From positions 1,054,501-1,118,500 of the forward strand of contig NC_015737.1 in NCBI RefSeq assembly GCF_000270305.1: a stretch of 64,000 nucleotides of DNA. The letters run 5' to 3'. The stretch is from Clostridium sp. SY8519. Lineage in GTDB: Bacteria; Bacillota; Clostridia; Lachnospirales; Lachnospiraceae. Position numbers and translations under genes: made by a program. Each line of letters starts with the position of its first letter. Positions within the stretch are counted from its first letter, which is position 1. The notes below the pieces were generated by a model, which made no database searches, was not told the origin of the DNA, and worked only from the letters and a program-made list of their open reading frames with translations. Of the stretch, positions 26,870 through 34,073 are shown in pieces.

Positions 26870-27708
26870 AGAATGAAATCAACGCGGTTTTGGAGAATAT
26901 GACGACCACCATCCCGGAGCCGGAGGACTACACCGGCGAGGACGGTTTACTGTACTGCGGCAAGTGCCGCAAGCCGAAAGAAGCCTATTTTGCGCCGGAT
27001 AAGGCCGCTATCTTCGGGCGCGACCGCCACCCGGCAGAGTGCGACTGCCAGAGAACCGCCCGCGAGGAACGGGAAGCCGCCGAAAAGCGGCGCAGACACC
27101 TTGACACCGTGGAAGAACTGAAACGCCGGGGCTTTACCGACCCCACCATGCGGGACTGGACTTTCGAGAACGACAACGGCAGGAACCCGCAGACCGGGCT
27201 TGCCCGCCGGTATGTGGAGCATTGGGAAGATATGCGGACAGACAATATCGGCTGCCTGTTCTGGGGCGGCGTAGGCACCGGCAAAAGCTACCTTGCAGGC
27301 TGTATCGCAAACGCCCTCATGGAGAAAGAAATCCCCGTCCGCATGACGAACTTTGCTCTTATCCTCAATGACCTTGCCGCCAGCTTTGAGGGGCGCAACG
27401 AGTACATTTCCCGCCTTTGTCGTTATCCGCTGCTGATCCTTGACGACTTCGGCATGGAACGCGGGACGGAATACGGGCTGGAACAGGTGTTCAATGTGAT
27501 TGACAGCCGTTACCGCAGCGGCAAGCCGCTGATCGTCACGACCAACCTTACGCTGGACGACCTGCACAACCCGGAGGACACCGCCCATTCCCGGATTTAT
27601 GACCGCCTGCTTTCCATGTGCGTCCCGGTACGCTTTACCGGCGACAACTTCCGGCAGGAAACCGCCAAGCGGAAAATGGAGAGCATGAAGAAACTGATTA
27701 CCGACTGA
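26866..27708 (+). CDS. DnaC/IstB-like ATPase
   Basis: 280 residues, ATG behind AAGGAGGGCGAG. An N-terminal zinc-finger (YCGKCRKPKEAYFA and CDCQ, residues 26-60) is followed by an AAA+ core: Walker A GGVGTGKSYL (about 136-145), Walker B LLILDDFGME and sensor LIVTTNLTLDDL. This is the helicase-loader plan. It acts with the RepA_N initiator upstream, with which it shares an ATGA overlap, to bring the host helicase to the element's origin. Confidence 0.9.
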   Translation: MKNEINAVLENMTTTIPEPEDYTGEDGLLYCGKCRKPKEAYFAPDKAAIFGRDRHPAECDCQRTAREEREAAEKRRRHLDTVEELKRRGFTDPTMRDWTFENDNGRNPQTGLARRYVEHWEDMRTDNIGCLFWGGVGTGKSYLAGCIANALMEKEIPVRMTNFALILNDLAASFEGRNEYISRLCRYPLLILDDFGMERGTEYGLEQVFNVIDSRYRSGKPLIVTTNLTLDDLHNPEDTAHSRIYDRLLSMCVPVRFTGDNFRQETAKRKMESMKKLITD

Positions 27709-27722
27709 AAGGAGTATTGCCT

Positions 27723-27917
27723 ATGGCAGATAACAAGCAGCACGACACCCGCACCACCCGCCGCCCTGACTGTGTGACGGAAATCCGCATGGGCAATTCC
27801 GTCCTTGTCGTGTCCGGCTATTTCAAGAAAGACACCACAACCACAGCCGCCGACAAAATGGCGCGGGTACTGGAAGCGGAAGCCGCTGCTACACAGGAGC
27901 CGACTTATCCGGCGTGA
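27723..27917 (+). CDS. tnpW: TnpW family transposon protein
   Basis: 64 residues, ATG behind AAAGGAGTATTGCCT. The conserved middle VTEIRMGNSVLVVSGYFKKD and the following TTTAADKMARVLE are typical of TnpW, first named in Tn4451-type elements. Its role is not known. It is the last gene of the replication/mobilization operon, 14 bp after the DnaC-like gene. Confidence 0.88.
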   Translation: MADNKQHDTRTTRRPDCVTEIRMGNSVLVVSGYFKKDTTTTAADKMARVLEAEAAATQEPTYPA

Positions 27918-27981
27918 ACCGGGGCATGGAAAAGCGGCCATGCCAGGGAGCATGACCGCTGGAACGAAAATCGGAAGTGCT

Positions 27982-28182
27982 TTAGCAATTCTTAATCTCA
28001 TTCTCTATAAAATAATTTGCAATTTCAAAGGCTTTTATTCTTCTCTTTGCCAATGTGATTTGTGATTTATAACGCTCGGAATTATCCTTTGATTCAAATG
28101 TTTTTACTGTTTCTCTTAGCTTGTGCAGAGTTGAATCAATTTGCCTTTTGGCCGCGGTTAATTCATCTATTGTATACTTCAT
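27982..28182 (-). CDS. Small coiled-coil protein, antisense to the operon
   Basis: 66 residues from the ATG at 28182, behind AAAGGAGAAAAC on the - strand. MKYTIDELTAAKRQIDSTLH is followed by further long helices (KLRETVKTFESKDNSERYKS, RRIKAFEIANYFIENEIKNC); it should form a helical hairpin. It is AT-rich compared with the genes on both sides. Similar small reverse genes lie before TnpX-type recombinases in related elements; the function is unknown, perhaps regulation of the adjacent recombinase. Confidence 0.75.
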   Translation of the reverse strand: MKYTIDELTAAKRQIDSTLHKLRETVKTFESKDNSERYKSQITLAKRRIKAFEIANYFIENEIKNC

Positions 28183-28348
28183 GTTTTCTCCTTTAACTTC
28201 TGATTTTTTTGTTAAATCAGAGTATACCACGGAGTTATGAACTTTTCTACTGCAAATATGGGACGACAACCCATACCATAAAAATCGGAAAATTGAAAAG
28301 CTGTAAAGAAGCAAATTTAACGCTTTTGCCGCTGTACAGCCCCCGCCG

Positions 28349-28373
28349 TTCCGTGGTACAATGAAACCACGGA
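28349..28373 (+). promoter_or_regulatory. Palindromic promoter/operator of the element 2 recombinase
   Basis: TTCCGTGGT and ACCACGGAA form a perfect 9-bp inverted repeat whose loop holds TACAAT, a -10 hexamer. It parallels the dyad with TATAAT before the element 1 recombinase, although the arm sequences differ. Confidence 0.6.
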
Positions 28374-28407
28374 ATAGTGGGGCTGGCTGTCGGAAACGGA
28401 GGATTTT

Positions 28408-30024
28408 ATGTTAAGACAAGCCACCCAAAACCTCATTACCGCCCTTTATCCGAGATTGTCCCACGAGGATGAATTGCAAGGCGAGAGTAATTCCATATCG
28501 AACCAAAAAAGGATACTCGAAACCTACGCAAAACAGAACGGCTTTACCAATCTGCGCTGGTACACCGACGACGGTTTTTCCGGCGCGAACTTCCAGCGGC
28601 CCGGATTTCAAGCCATGCTTGCGGACATTGAAGCCGGGAAAGTGGGTACGGTCATCGTCAAGGACATGAGCCGGTTAGGGCGAAACTACTTGCAGGTAGG
28701 GTTTTACACGGAAATGCTGTTCCCTCAAAAGGGTGTGCGTTTTATCGCTGTCAACGATAATGTGGACAGTGCCAGCGAGGGCATGGACAACGATTTTACC
28801 CCGCTGCGAAATCTGTTCAATGAATGGCTGGTGAGAGATACGAGCAAGAAAATCAAGGCAGTGAAAAAGTCAAAAGGCATGAGCGGCAAGCCTGTTACCA
28901 GCAAGCCGGTTTACGGCTATGTGATGGACGAGGACGAGAATTTTATTATAGACGAGGAAGCCGCCCCGGTGGTGCAGCAGATTTACCAGCTTTGCCTTGC
29001 CGGGAACGGCCCGACCAAGATTGCCCGTATGCTGACGGAGCAGCAAATCCCCACGCCGGGGACGCTGGAATATCAGCGGACAGGCAGCACCCGCCGTTAT
29101 CACCCAGGCTATGAGTGCAAATGGGCGACCAACACCGTCGTTCATATCCTCGAAAACCGAGAGTACACCGGATGTCTGGTGAACTTCAAAACGGAAAAGC
29201 CTTCTTATAAGGTCAAGCACAGCATAGAGAACCCCGTCGAGAAGCAGGCCATTTTCGAGAACCACCATGAGCCGATCATCGACAAGGAAACATGGGAACG
29301 GGTGCAGGAGTTACGCAAACAGCGCAAACGCCCGAACCGCTACGATGAAGTGGGGCTGTTCTCCGGGATTTTGTTCTGCGCCGACTGCGGCCATGTGCTG
29401 TATCAGCAGCGGTATCAGAACAAAGACCGCAAACAGGACTGCTACATCTGCGGCAGCTACAAGAAGCGCACCCGCAACTGTACGGCGCACTTTATCCGCA
29501 CCGATCTGTTGACCGCTGGTGTCCTGGCAAATCTCCGGCAAGTGACCGAATACGCAGCCAAGCATGAGAGCCGGTTTGTGAAACTACTTGTCCAGCAGAA
29601 CGAGATCGGCGGCAAGCGAAAGACCGCCGCAGCCATCAAGCAGCTTGAACAGGCGCAGGAACGCATTTCTGAAATCAGCCGCATTATCAAGCGGCTGTAT
29701 GAGGACAATGTAAACGGCAAAATCAGCGATGAGCGTTTCATGGAACTGTCGGCTGACTACGAAGCCGAGCAAGCGGAGCTGAAAAAGAGAGCCGCCGCCC
29801 TGCAAGCCGAACTGGACAAGTCACAGGCAGCTACCGTCAACGCCGAGAAATTTATGGGCATTGTCCGCAAGCACCTTGCCTTTGAAGAACTGACCCCCAC
29901 TCTCTTGCGGGAAATGATCGAGAAAATTGTGGTGCATGAGTGCAGCTATGATGAGAACGGCACCCGCAGGCAGGACATTGAGATTTATTACAGCTTTGTC
30001 GGCAAGATTGACTTGCCCGAATAA
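28408..30024 (+). CDS. Large serine recombinase of element 2
   Basis: 538 residues, ATG behind GGAGGATTTT. Resolvase domain with nucleophile serine in ALYPRLSHEDEL (about residue 18) and DMSRLGRNY, then a recombinase domain, a zinc ribbon (CADCGHVL and CYICGSYKKRTRNC) and a long coiled coil (residues 410-490). Same family as the element 1 enzyme but clearly different in sequence. It is the only integrase here and presumably made the AA-flanked insertion into the Maff2 gene. Confidence 0.93.
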   Translation: MLRQATQNLITALYPRLSHEDELQGESNSISNQKRILETYAKQNGFTNLRWYTDDGFSGANFQRPGFQAMLADIEAGKVGTVIVKDMSRLGRNYLQVGFYTEMLFPQKGVRFIAVNDNVDSASEGMDNDFTPLRNLFNEWLVRDTSKKIKAVKKSKGMSGKPVTSKPVYGYVMDEDENFIIDEEAAPVVQQIYQLCLAGNGPTKIARMLTEQQIPTPGTLEYQRTGSTRRYHPGYECKWATNTVVHILENREYTGCLVNFKTEKPSYKVKHSIENPVEKQAIFENHHEPIIDKETWERVQELRKQRKRPNRYDEVGLFSGILFCADCGHVLYQQRYQNKDRKQDCYICGSYKKRTRNCTAHFIRTDLLTAGVLANLRQVTEYAAKHESRFVKLLVQQNEIGGKRKTAAAIKQLEQAQERISEISRIIKRLYEDNVNGKISDERFMELSADYEAEQAELKKRAAALQAELDKSQAATVNAEKFMGIVRKHLAFEELTPTLLREMIEKIVVHECSYDENGTRRQDIEIYYSFVGKIDLPE

Positions 30025-30032
30025 CCGCCCGA

Positions 30033-30065
30033 CCTATCCGACACAATGGCCAAGTGTCGGATAGG
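30033..30065 (+). terminator. Perfect 12-bp hairpin after the recombinase
   Basis: CCTATCCGACAC pairs perfectly with GTGTCGGATAGG around a 9-base loop. A T tract (TTTTTT) follows only 10-15 bases later, so it may be a terminator with a spacer or a structure near the right element end. Confidence 0.6.
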
Positions 30066-30116
30066 AACGGCAAAATTTTTTGCACTTCTATTGCTTCTTT
30101 ATCACACATAAGCAAA

Positions 30117-30207
30117 ATCCCAGGGAATGAAGCAGCTGATGGCCGGCGGCGGTGTCGCGCTCATCGGTATCACCCTCGTTCCCCTGCTTTCCGGACTGTT
30201 CGGCTAA
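30117..30207 (+). pseudogene. Maff2 family protein, 3' part
   Basis: After the restored AAA codon it reads SQGMKQLMAGGGVALIGITL and then VPLLSGLFG, the C-terminal half of Maff2, including its second membrane segment. It lacks a start of its own except the internal ATG at 30127, without a ribosome binding site. Excision of element 2 would join it in frame to 18816-18940 to give about 71 residues, the family's usual length. Confidence 0.9.
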
Positions 30208-30302
30208 GTAGCCCGGTCCCGGAGAGCAAATGATTTCTGCCTGACCGGGCGGGAAGTTCCTGCCCGGCCGGACGACTTGAGAAAAGGAGGTCAATCAAGC
30301 AG

Positions 30303-30377
30303 ATGCAAACTCGTTTTTATAAGACAGGCAGTGTGCCGCCGGCACACCGGAAACCCGTGATTCACATCAGCGGATAA
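30303..30377 (+). CDS. Possible 24-residue peptide MQTRFYKTGSVPPAHRKPVI...
   Basis: An ATG 12 bases after AAAAGGAGG opens a 24-codon frame ending at TAA just before the VirB6-like gene. The strong ribosome binding site is the main support. It could be a leader for translational coupling of the next gene. The preceding 90 bp contain alternative GC-rich stems (GCCCGGTC, GACCGGGC and GCCCGGCC). No family known; it may not be a real product. Confidence 0.35.
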   Translation: MQTRFYKTGSVPPAHRKPVIHISG

Positions 30378-30391
30378 GGAGGATACAGCCC

Positions 30392-31258
30392 TTGGATACA
30401 ATCTTGAATCAAATCGCGGATTGGCTCAAGGGAATGCTCGTGGACGGCATCATGAACAACCTGTCCGGCATGTTCGATGCAGTCAATCAGCAGGTCTCGG
30501 ATGTGGCGACGCAGGTGGGAATGACGCCGGCAGGCTTCTCTCCGGGTATTTTCGGTCTCGTCCGGAACATCTCCGAATCCGTTATCATTCCCATCGCAGG
30601 CCTGATCCTCACCTTCATCGCCTGCTATGAGCTGATCCAGTTGATCATCGATCACAACAACCTGGCAAACTTTGAAACATGGATATTCTTCAAATGGGTA
30701 TTCAAGACCTTCGTGGCAGTCATGCTGATCACAAACACCTTCAACATCACGATGGCGATCTTTGACGTCGCCCAGCATGTGGTCAACGCCAGTGCGGGAC
30801 TCATCAGCGGAAGCACCGCAGTCGACGCTTCCCAGCTGGACAATATCAGAGACACCCTGGAAGCCATGGAACTGGGACCGCTTCTCGGTCTGTTCCTGCA
30901 GTCCTTCGTGGTGCAGCTCTGTTCCATGATTCTCTCGGTTCTTATCTTTGTCATCGTGTACGGGCGTATGATCGAGATCTATCTCATGGTGAGCCTGGCA
31001 CCGATCCCCTTTGCGACCTTCGGAAACCGCGAGCAGAGCCAGATCGGTCACAACTATCTCCGGTCCCTTGCGGCGCTCGGATTCCAGGGATTCCTCATCA
31101 TGATCTGCATCGGCATTTACGCGGTGCTGGTCCAGAGCATTTCCTTTACGGATCATATCATCGCATCGATCTGGGGCGTCATGGGCTATACGGTCCTTCT
31201 GTGCTTTACGCTCTTTAAGACCGGAAGCCTGGCAAAAAGCGTGTTCTCCGCGCACTGA
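30392..31258 (+). CDS. VirB6/TrbL-like channel membrane protein
   Basis: 288 residues from a TTG at 30392, nine bases after AAGGAGG. Five to six membrane segments, first near IIPIAGLILTFIACYELIQL; the N-terminal MDTILNQIADWLKGMLVDGI is typical of the CD0411/TrbL family in Clostridia ICEs. It forms part of the inner-membrane conjugation pore. It follows Maff2 and precedes PrgI as in related elements. No sign of damage. Confidence 0.88.
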   Translation: MDTILNQIADWLKGMLVDGIMNNLSGMFDAVNQQVSDVATQVGMTPAGFSPGIFGLVRNISESVIIPIAGLILTFIACYELIQLIIDHNNLANFETWIFFKWVFKTFVAVMLITNTFNITMAIFDVAQHVVNASAGLISGSTAVDASQLDNIRDTLEAMELGPLLGLFLQSFVVQLCSMILSVLIFVIVYGRMIEIYLMVSLAPIPFATFGNREQSQIGHNYLRSLAALGFQGFLIMICIGIYAVLVQSISFTDHIIASIWGVMGYTVLLCFTLFKTGSLAKSVFSAH

Positions 31259-31279
31259 CAGTAAGAAAGGAGGAGGAAC

Positions 31280-31741
31280 TTGGCAGCTTATATCCCCGTC
31301 CCGCGGGATCTGACGCGGGTCAAATCAAAGATACTTTTCAATCTGACCAAACGGCAGCTTGTCTGCTTCGGGGCGGCAGCACTTCTGGGTGTGCCGTCTT
31401 TTTTTCTGCTCAGAAAGCTGGGAAATATCTCTCTGGCGGCCATGGGCATGATCATCATCATGATGCCGCTCTTTCTGCTGGCCATGTATGAGCGCGACGG
31501 ACAGCCCCTGGAGGTCATTGCGAAGCATTTCATAGAAACACGATTCATCCGGCCGAAGATCCGGCCCTATCAGACAGACAACTACTACGCCGTGCTGCAC
31601 AGGCAGGCGGTCGCGGAAAAGGAGGTAGAAAAGATTGTTTTTCATGCAGAAAAAGCCGGCGCCAAGAAACGTAAAGCTCCCGGCGAACCTGACAAAAAGC
31701 GAAAGAAAGCAGGTGCAGCGGATCGTCGATCTGGCAAGTAA
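31280..31741 (+). CDS. PrgI family protein (VirB3-like)
   Basis: 153 residues, TTG start behind AGGAGGAAC. Begins AAYIPVPRDLTRVKSKILFN, has two adjacent membrane segments at about residues 31-70 and a conserved IRPYQTDNYY tail, as in PrgI, which corresponds to VirB3 of type IV secretion systems. A basic C-terminal tail overlaps the VirB4 start by 107 bp in another frame. Part of the channel base with VirB4. Confidence 0.88.
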   Translation: MAAYIPVPRDLTRVKSKILFNLTKRQLVCFGAAALLGVPSFFLLRKLGNISLAAMGMIIIMMPLFLLAMYERDGQPLEVIAKHFIETRFIRPKIRPYQTDNYYAVLHRQAVAEKEVEKIVFHAEKAGAKKRKAPGEPDKKRKKAGAADRRSGK

Positions 31742-34067
31742 AAATGACGGCGTCCCGAGGACGGCGCAGCAGTCGATCCCCTTTGAGAGGATGTTCCCGG
31801 ACGGGATCTGCCGTGTCGGCGACAATTATTACACCCGCACGGTCCAGTTCCAGGACATCAATTATCAGCTGGCCCAGCAGGAGGACAAGACGGCGATCTT
31901 CGAGGAATGGTGCAGCTTCCTGAACTTCTTCGACAGCAGCATTCATTTCGAGCTTTCCTTCATGAATATGGCGACGGACGCCGAGAGTTTTGAAAAGAGC
32001 ATCCGCATCCCGCCGCAGAAGGACGGGTACAATTCCGTCCGGGCGGAATATACGCAGATGCTGAAGACTCAGCTCTCCCAGGGCAACAACGGTCTGACCA
32101 AGACCAAGTACCTGACCTTCGGGATCGAGGCCGATTCCATCAAACAGGCAAAACCGCGGCTGGCGCATGTCATGAATGACATCCTCAACAACTTCCGCCA
32201 GCTCGGCGTCATGGCTAAGCCCCTGAACGGAAAGGAACGGCTGAAGCTGATGCACGACATGTTCCACATGGGCGAGCCGGAGGACCGTTTCCGCTTTGAC
32301 TGGAAATGGCTGGCAAAGAGCGGCCTGTCCGTGAAGGATTTCATCGCACCGACAGCTTTTGCATTTCCCGGAAGCCGGTACTTCCAGATGGGAAACCTGT
32401 ACGGCGCCATGAGCTATCTGGCCATTACCGCTTCGGACCTGTCCGACCAGCTCTTAAAGGATTTCCTTGACATGGAATCCAGCCAGATCGTGACCATGCA
32501 CATCCAGTCGGTAGACCAGACGGAGGCGATCAAGACCGTCAAGCATACGATCACGGAGCTGGACCGTTCCAAGATCGAGGAACAGAAAAAGGCAGTCCGT
32601 TCCGGTTACGACATGGACATCATTCCCTCGGACCTGGCCACCTACGGAAAGGACGCGAAGGCGCTTCTGCAGGAGCTGCAGAGCCAGAATGAGCGTATGT
32701 TCCTGATCACATTTCTTGTGATGAATACGGGAAAGACGAAGCAGGAACTGGAGACCAATGTCTTCCAGGCATCCAGCATCGCCCAGAAGCACAACTGCAT
32801 GCTCCGAAGGCTCAGTTATCAGCAGGAAGATGCACTCATGAGCTGCCTGCCCCTGGCCAAGAACCTGATTGAGATCCAGCGGGCGCTGACGACCAGTTCC
32901 ACGGCGATCTTCGTGCCGTTTACCACGCAGGAGCTCTTCCAGAACAGGAAGGAAGCCCTGTATTACGGCCTGAATGCACTTAGCAACAACCTGATCATGG
33001 TGGACCGCAAGGCCTTAAAGAACCCGAACGGCCTGATCCTCGGCACCCCCGGTTCCGGTAAATCCTTCAGCGCCAAAAGAGAGATCGCCAATGCCTTCCT
33101 GGTAACGGATGACGACATCATTATCTGCGATCCGGAGGCAGAGTACACGGCGCTGGTGCAGAAGTTCGATGGTCAGGTCATCCACATCAGCCCGGTGAGC
33201 ACCCAGTATATTAACCCGATGGACATCAACAGCAACTATTCCGAGGAAGACAATCCTGTTGCTCTGAAGGCCGACTTCATCCTGTCGCTGTGCGAGCTCA
33301 TCGTCGGAGGCAAAGAAGGCCTGCAGCCGGTGGAAAAGACCGTCATTGACCGCTGTGTCCATCAGATCTATCAGAACTATTTCAATGATCCGCGACCGGA
33401 GAACATGCCGCTTCTGGAAGACCTCTATTTTGCCCTTCTGGCACAGGAGGAGAAGGAAGCCCATCACGTAGCGACGGCGCTGGAGATCTACGTCAAGGGT
33501 TCCCTGAACCTCTTCAACCACAGGACCAACGTCGACATCGAGAACCGCCTGGTCTGCTATGATATCAAGGAACTGGGCAAGCAGCTGAAAAAGATCGGCA
33601 TGCTGATTGTTCAGGACCAGGTCTGGGGCAGGGTCACCGCCAACCGGAGCGCCGGCAAGGCCACCCGGTACTATATGGACGAATTCCACCTGCTCCTGAA
33701 GGAAGAACAGACGGCGGCCTATTCAGTTGAGATCTGGAAGCGCTTCCGTAAATGGGGCGGCATTCCGACCGGCATCACGCAGAACGTAAAAGACCTGCTG
33801 TCTTCTCATGAGGTGGAGAACATCTTCGAGAACAGCGACTTCATTTATATGCTGAACCAGGCCGCCGGCGACCGGCAGATCCTGGCAAGGCAGCTGAATA
33901 TCTCGACGCATCAGCTCTCCTACGTGACGCATTCCGGAGAGGGCGAAGGCCTTCTCTTCTACGGAAATGTCATTCTGCCCTTCGTGGATCACTTCCCGAC
34001 GGATCTGGAACTCTACCGCATCATGACGACCAAATGGATCGACGGATCGGACGAAAAGGAGGAGTAA
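31635..34067 (+). CDS. VirB4-type conjugation ATPase
   Basis: 810 residues. Start taken as TTG 31635, nine bases after GGAGG; an ATG three codons on is an alternative. Residues 30-230 are the CagE/TrbE/VirB4 N-terminal domain. The C-terminal ATPase domain has Walker A LGTPGSGKSF (near residue 470), Walker B RYYMDEFHLLL and the ITQNVKDLL motif. It powers assembly of the channel and substrate transport. The gene is intact, unlike virD4, and its partners PrgI and NlpC/P60 flank it. Confidence 0.95.
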   Translation: MFFMQKKPAPRNVKLPANLTKSERKQVQRIVDLASKNDGVPRTAQQSIPFERMFPDGICRVGDNYYTRTVQFQDINYQLAQQEDKTAIFEEWCSFLNFFDSSIHFELSFMNMATDAESFEKSIRIPPQKDGYNSVRAEYTQMLKTQLSQGNNGLTKTKYLTFGIEADSIKQAKPRLAHVMNDILNNFRQLGVMAKPLNGKERLKLMHDMFHMGEPEDRFRFDWKWLAKSGLSVKDFIAPTAFAFPGSRYFQMGNLYGAMSYLAITASDLSDQLLKDFLDMESSQIVTMHIQSVDQTEAIKTVKHTITELDRSKIEEQKKAVRSGYDMDIIPSDLATYGKDAKALLQELQSQNERMFLITFLVMNTGKTKQELETNVFQASSIAQKHNCMLRRLSYQQEDALMSCLPLAKNLIEIQRALTTSSTAIFVPFTTQELFQNRKEALYYGLNALSNNLIMVDRKALKNPNGLILGTPGSGKSFSAKREIANAFLVTDDDIIICDPEAEYTALVQKFDGQVIHISPVSTQYINPMDINSNYSEEDNPVALKADFILSLCELIVGGKEGLQPVEKTVIDRCVHQIYQNYFNDPRPENMPLLEDLYFALLAQEEKEAHHVATALEIYVKGSLNLFNHRTNVDIENRLVCYDIKELGKQLKKIGMLIVQDQVWGRVTANRSAGKATRYYMDEFHLLLKEEQTAAYSVEIWKRFRKWGGIPTGITQNVKDLLSSHEVENIFENSDFIYMLNQAAGDRQILARQLNISTHQLSYVTHSGEGEGLLFYGNVILPFVDHFPTDLELYRIMTTKWIDGSDEKEE

Positions 34068-34073
34068 ACAGTC

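Larger units (their letters stand above)
18941..30116. mobile_element. Element 2: tet(W)-bearing mobilizable element inside the Maff2 gene
   Basis: About 11.2 kb flanked by AA dinucleotides (18939-18940 and 30115-30116). Joining the flanks gives GGT GCC AAA TCC CAG GGA ATG, an uninterrupted Maff2 frame. The ends are imperfect inverted repeats: TGCTCATGTACGGTAA at the left against TGCTTATGTGTGATAA at the right, read inward, 12 of 16 identical. It carries tet(W), a methyltransferase, two small regulators, MobC, a relaxase, Cys-rich VLP, RepA_N, DnaC-like and TnpW proteins, and a serine recombinase. Confidence 0.9.

Noticed and set aside
30362..31255. 297-residue reverse frame opposite the VirB6-like gene
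   Set aside because: Extremely His/Asp-rich shadow of membrane-protein codons, no domain and no start signal.
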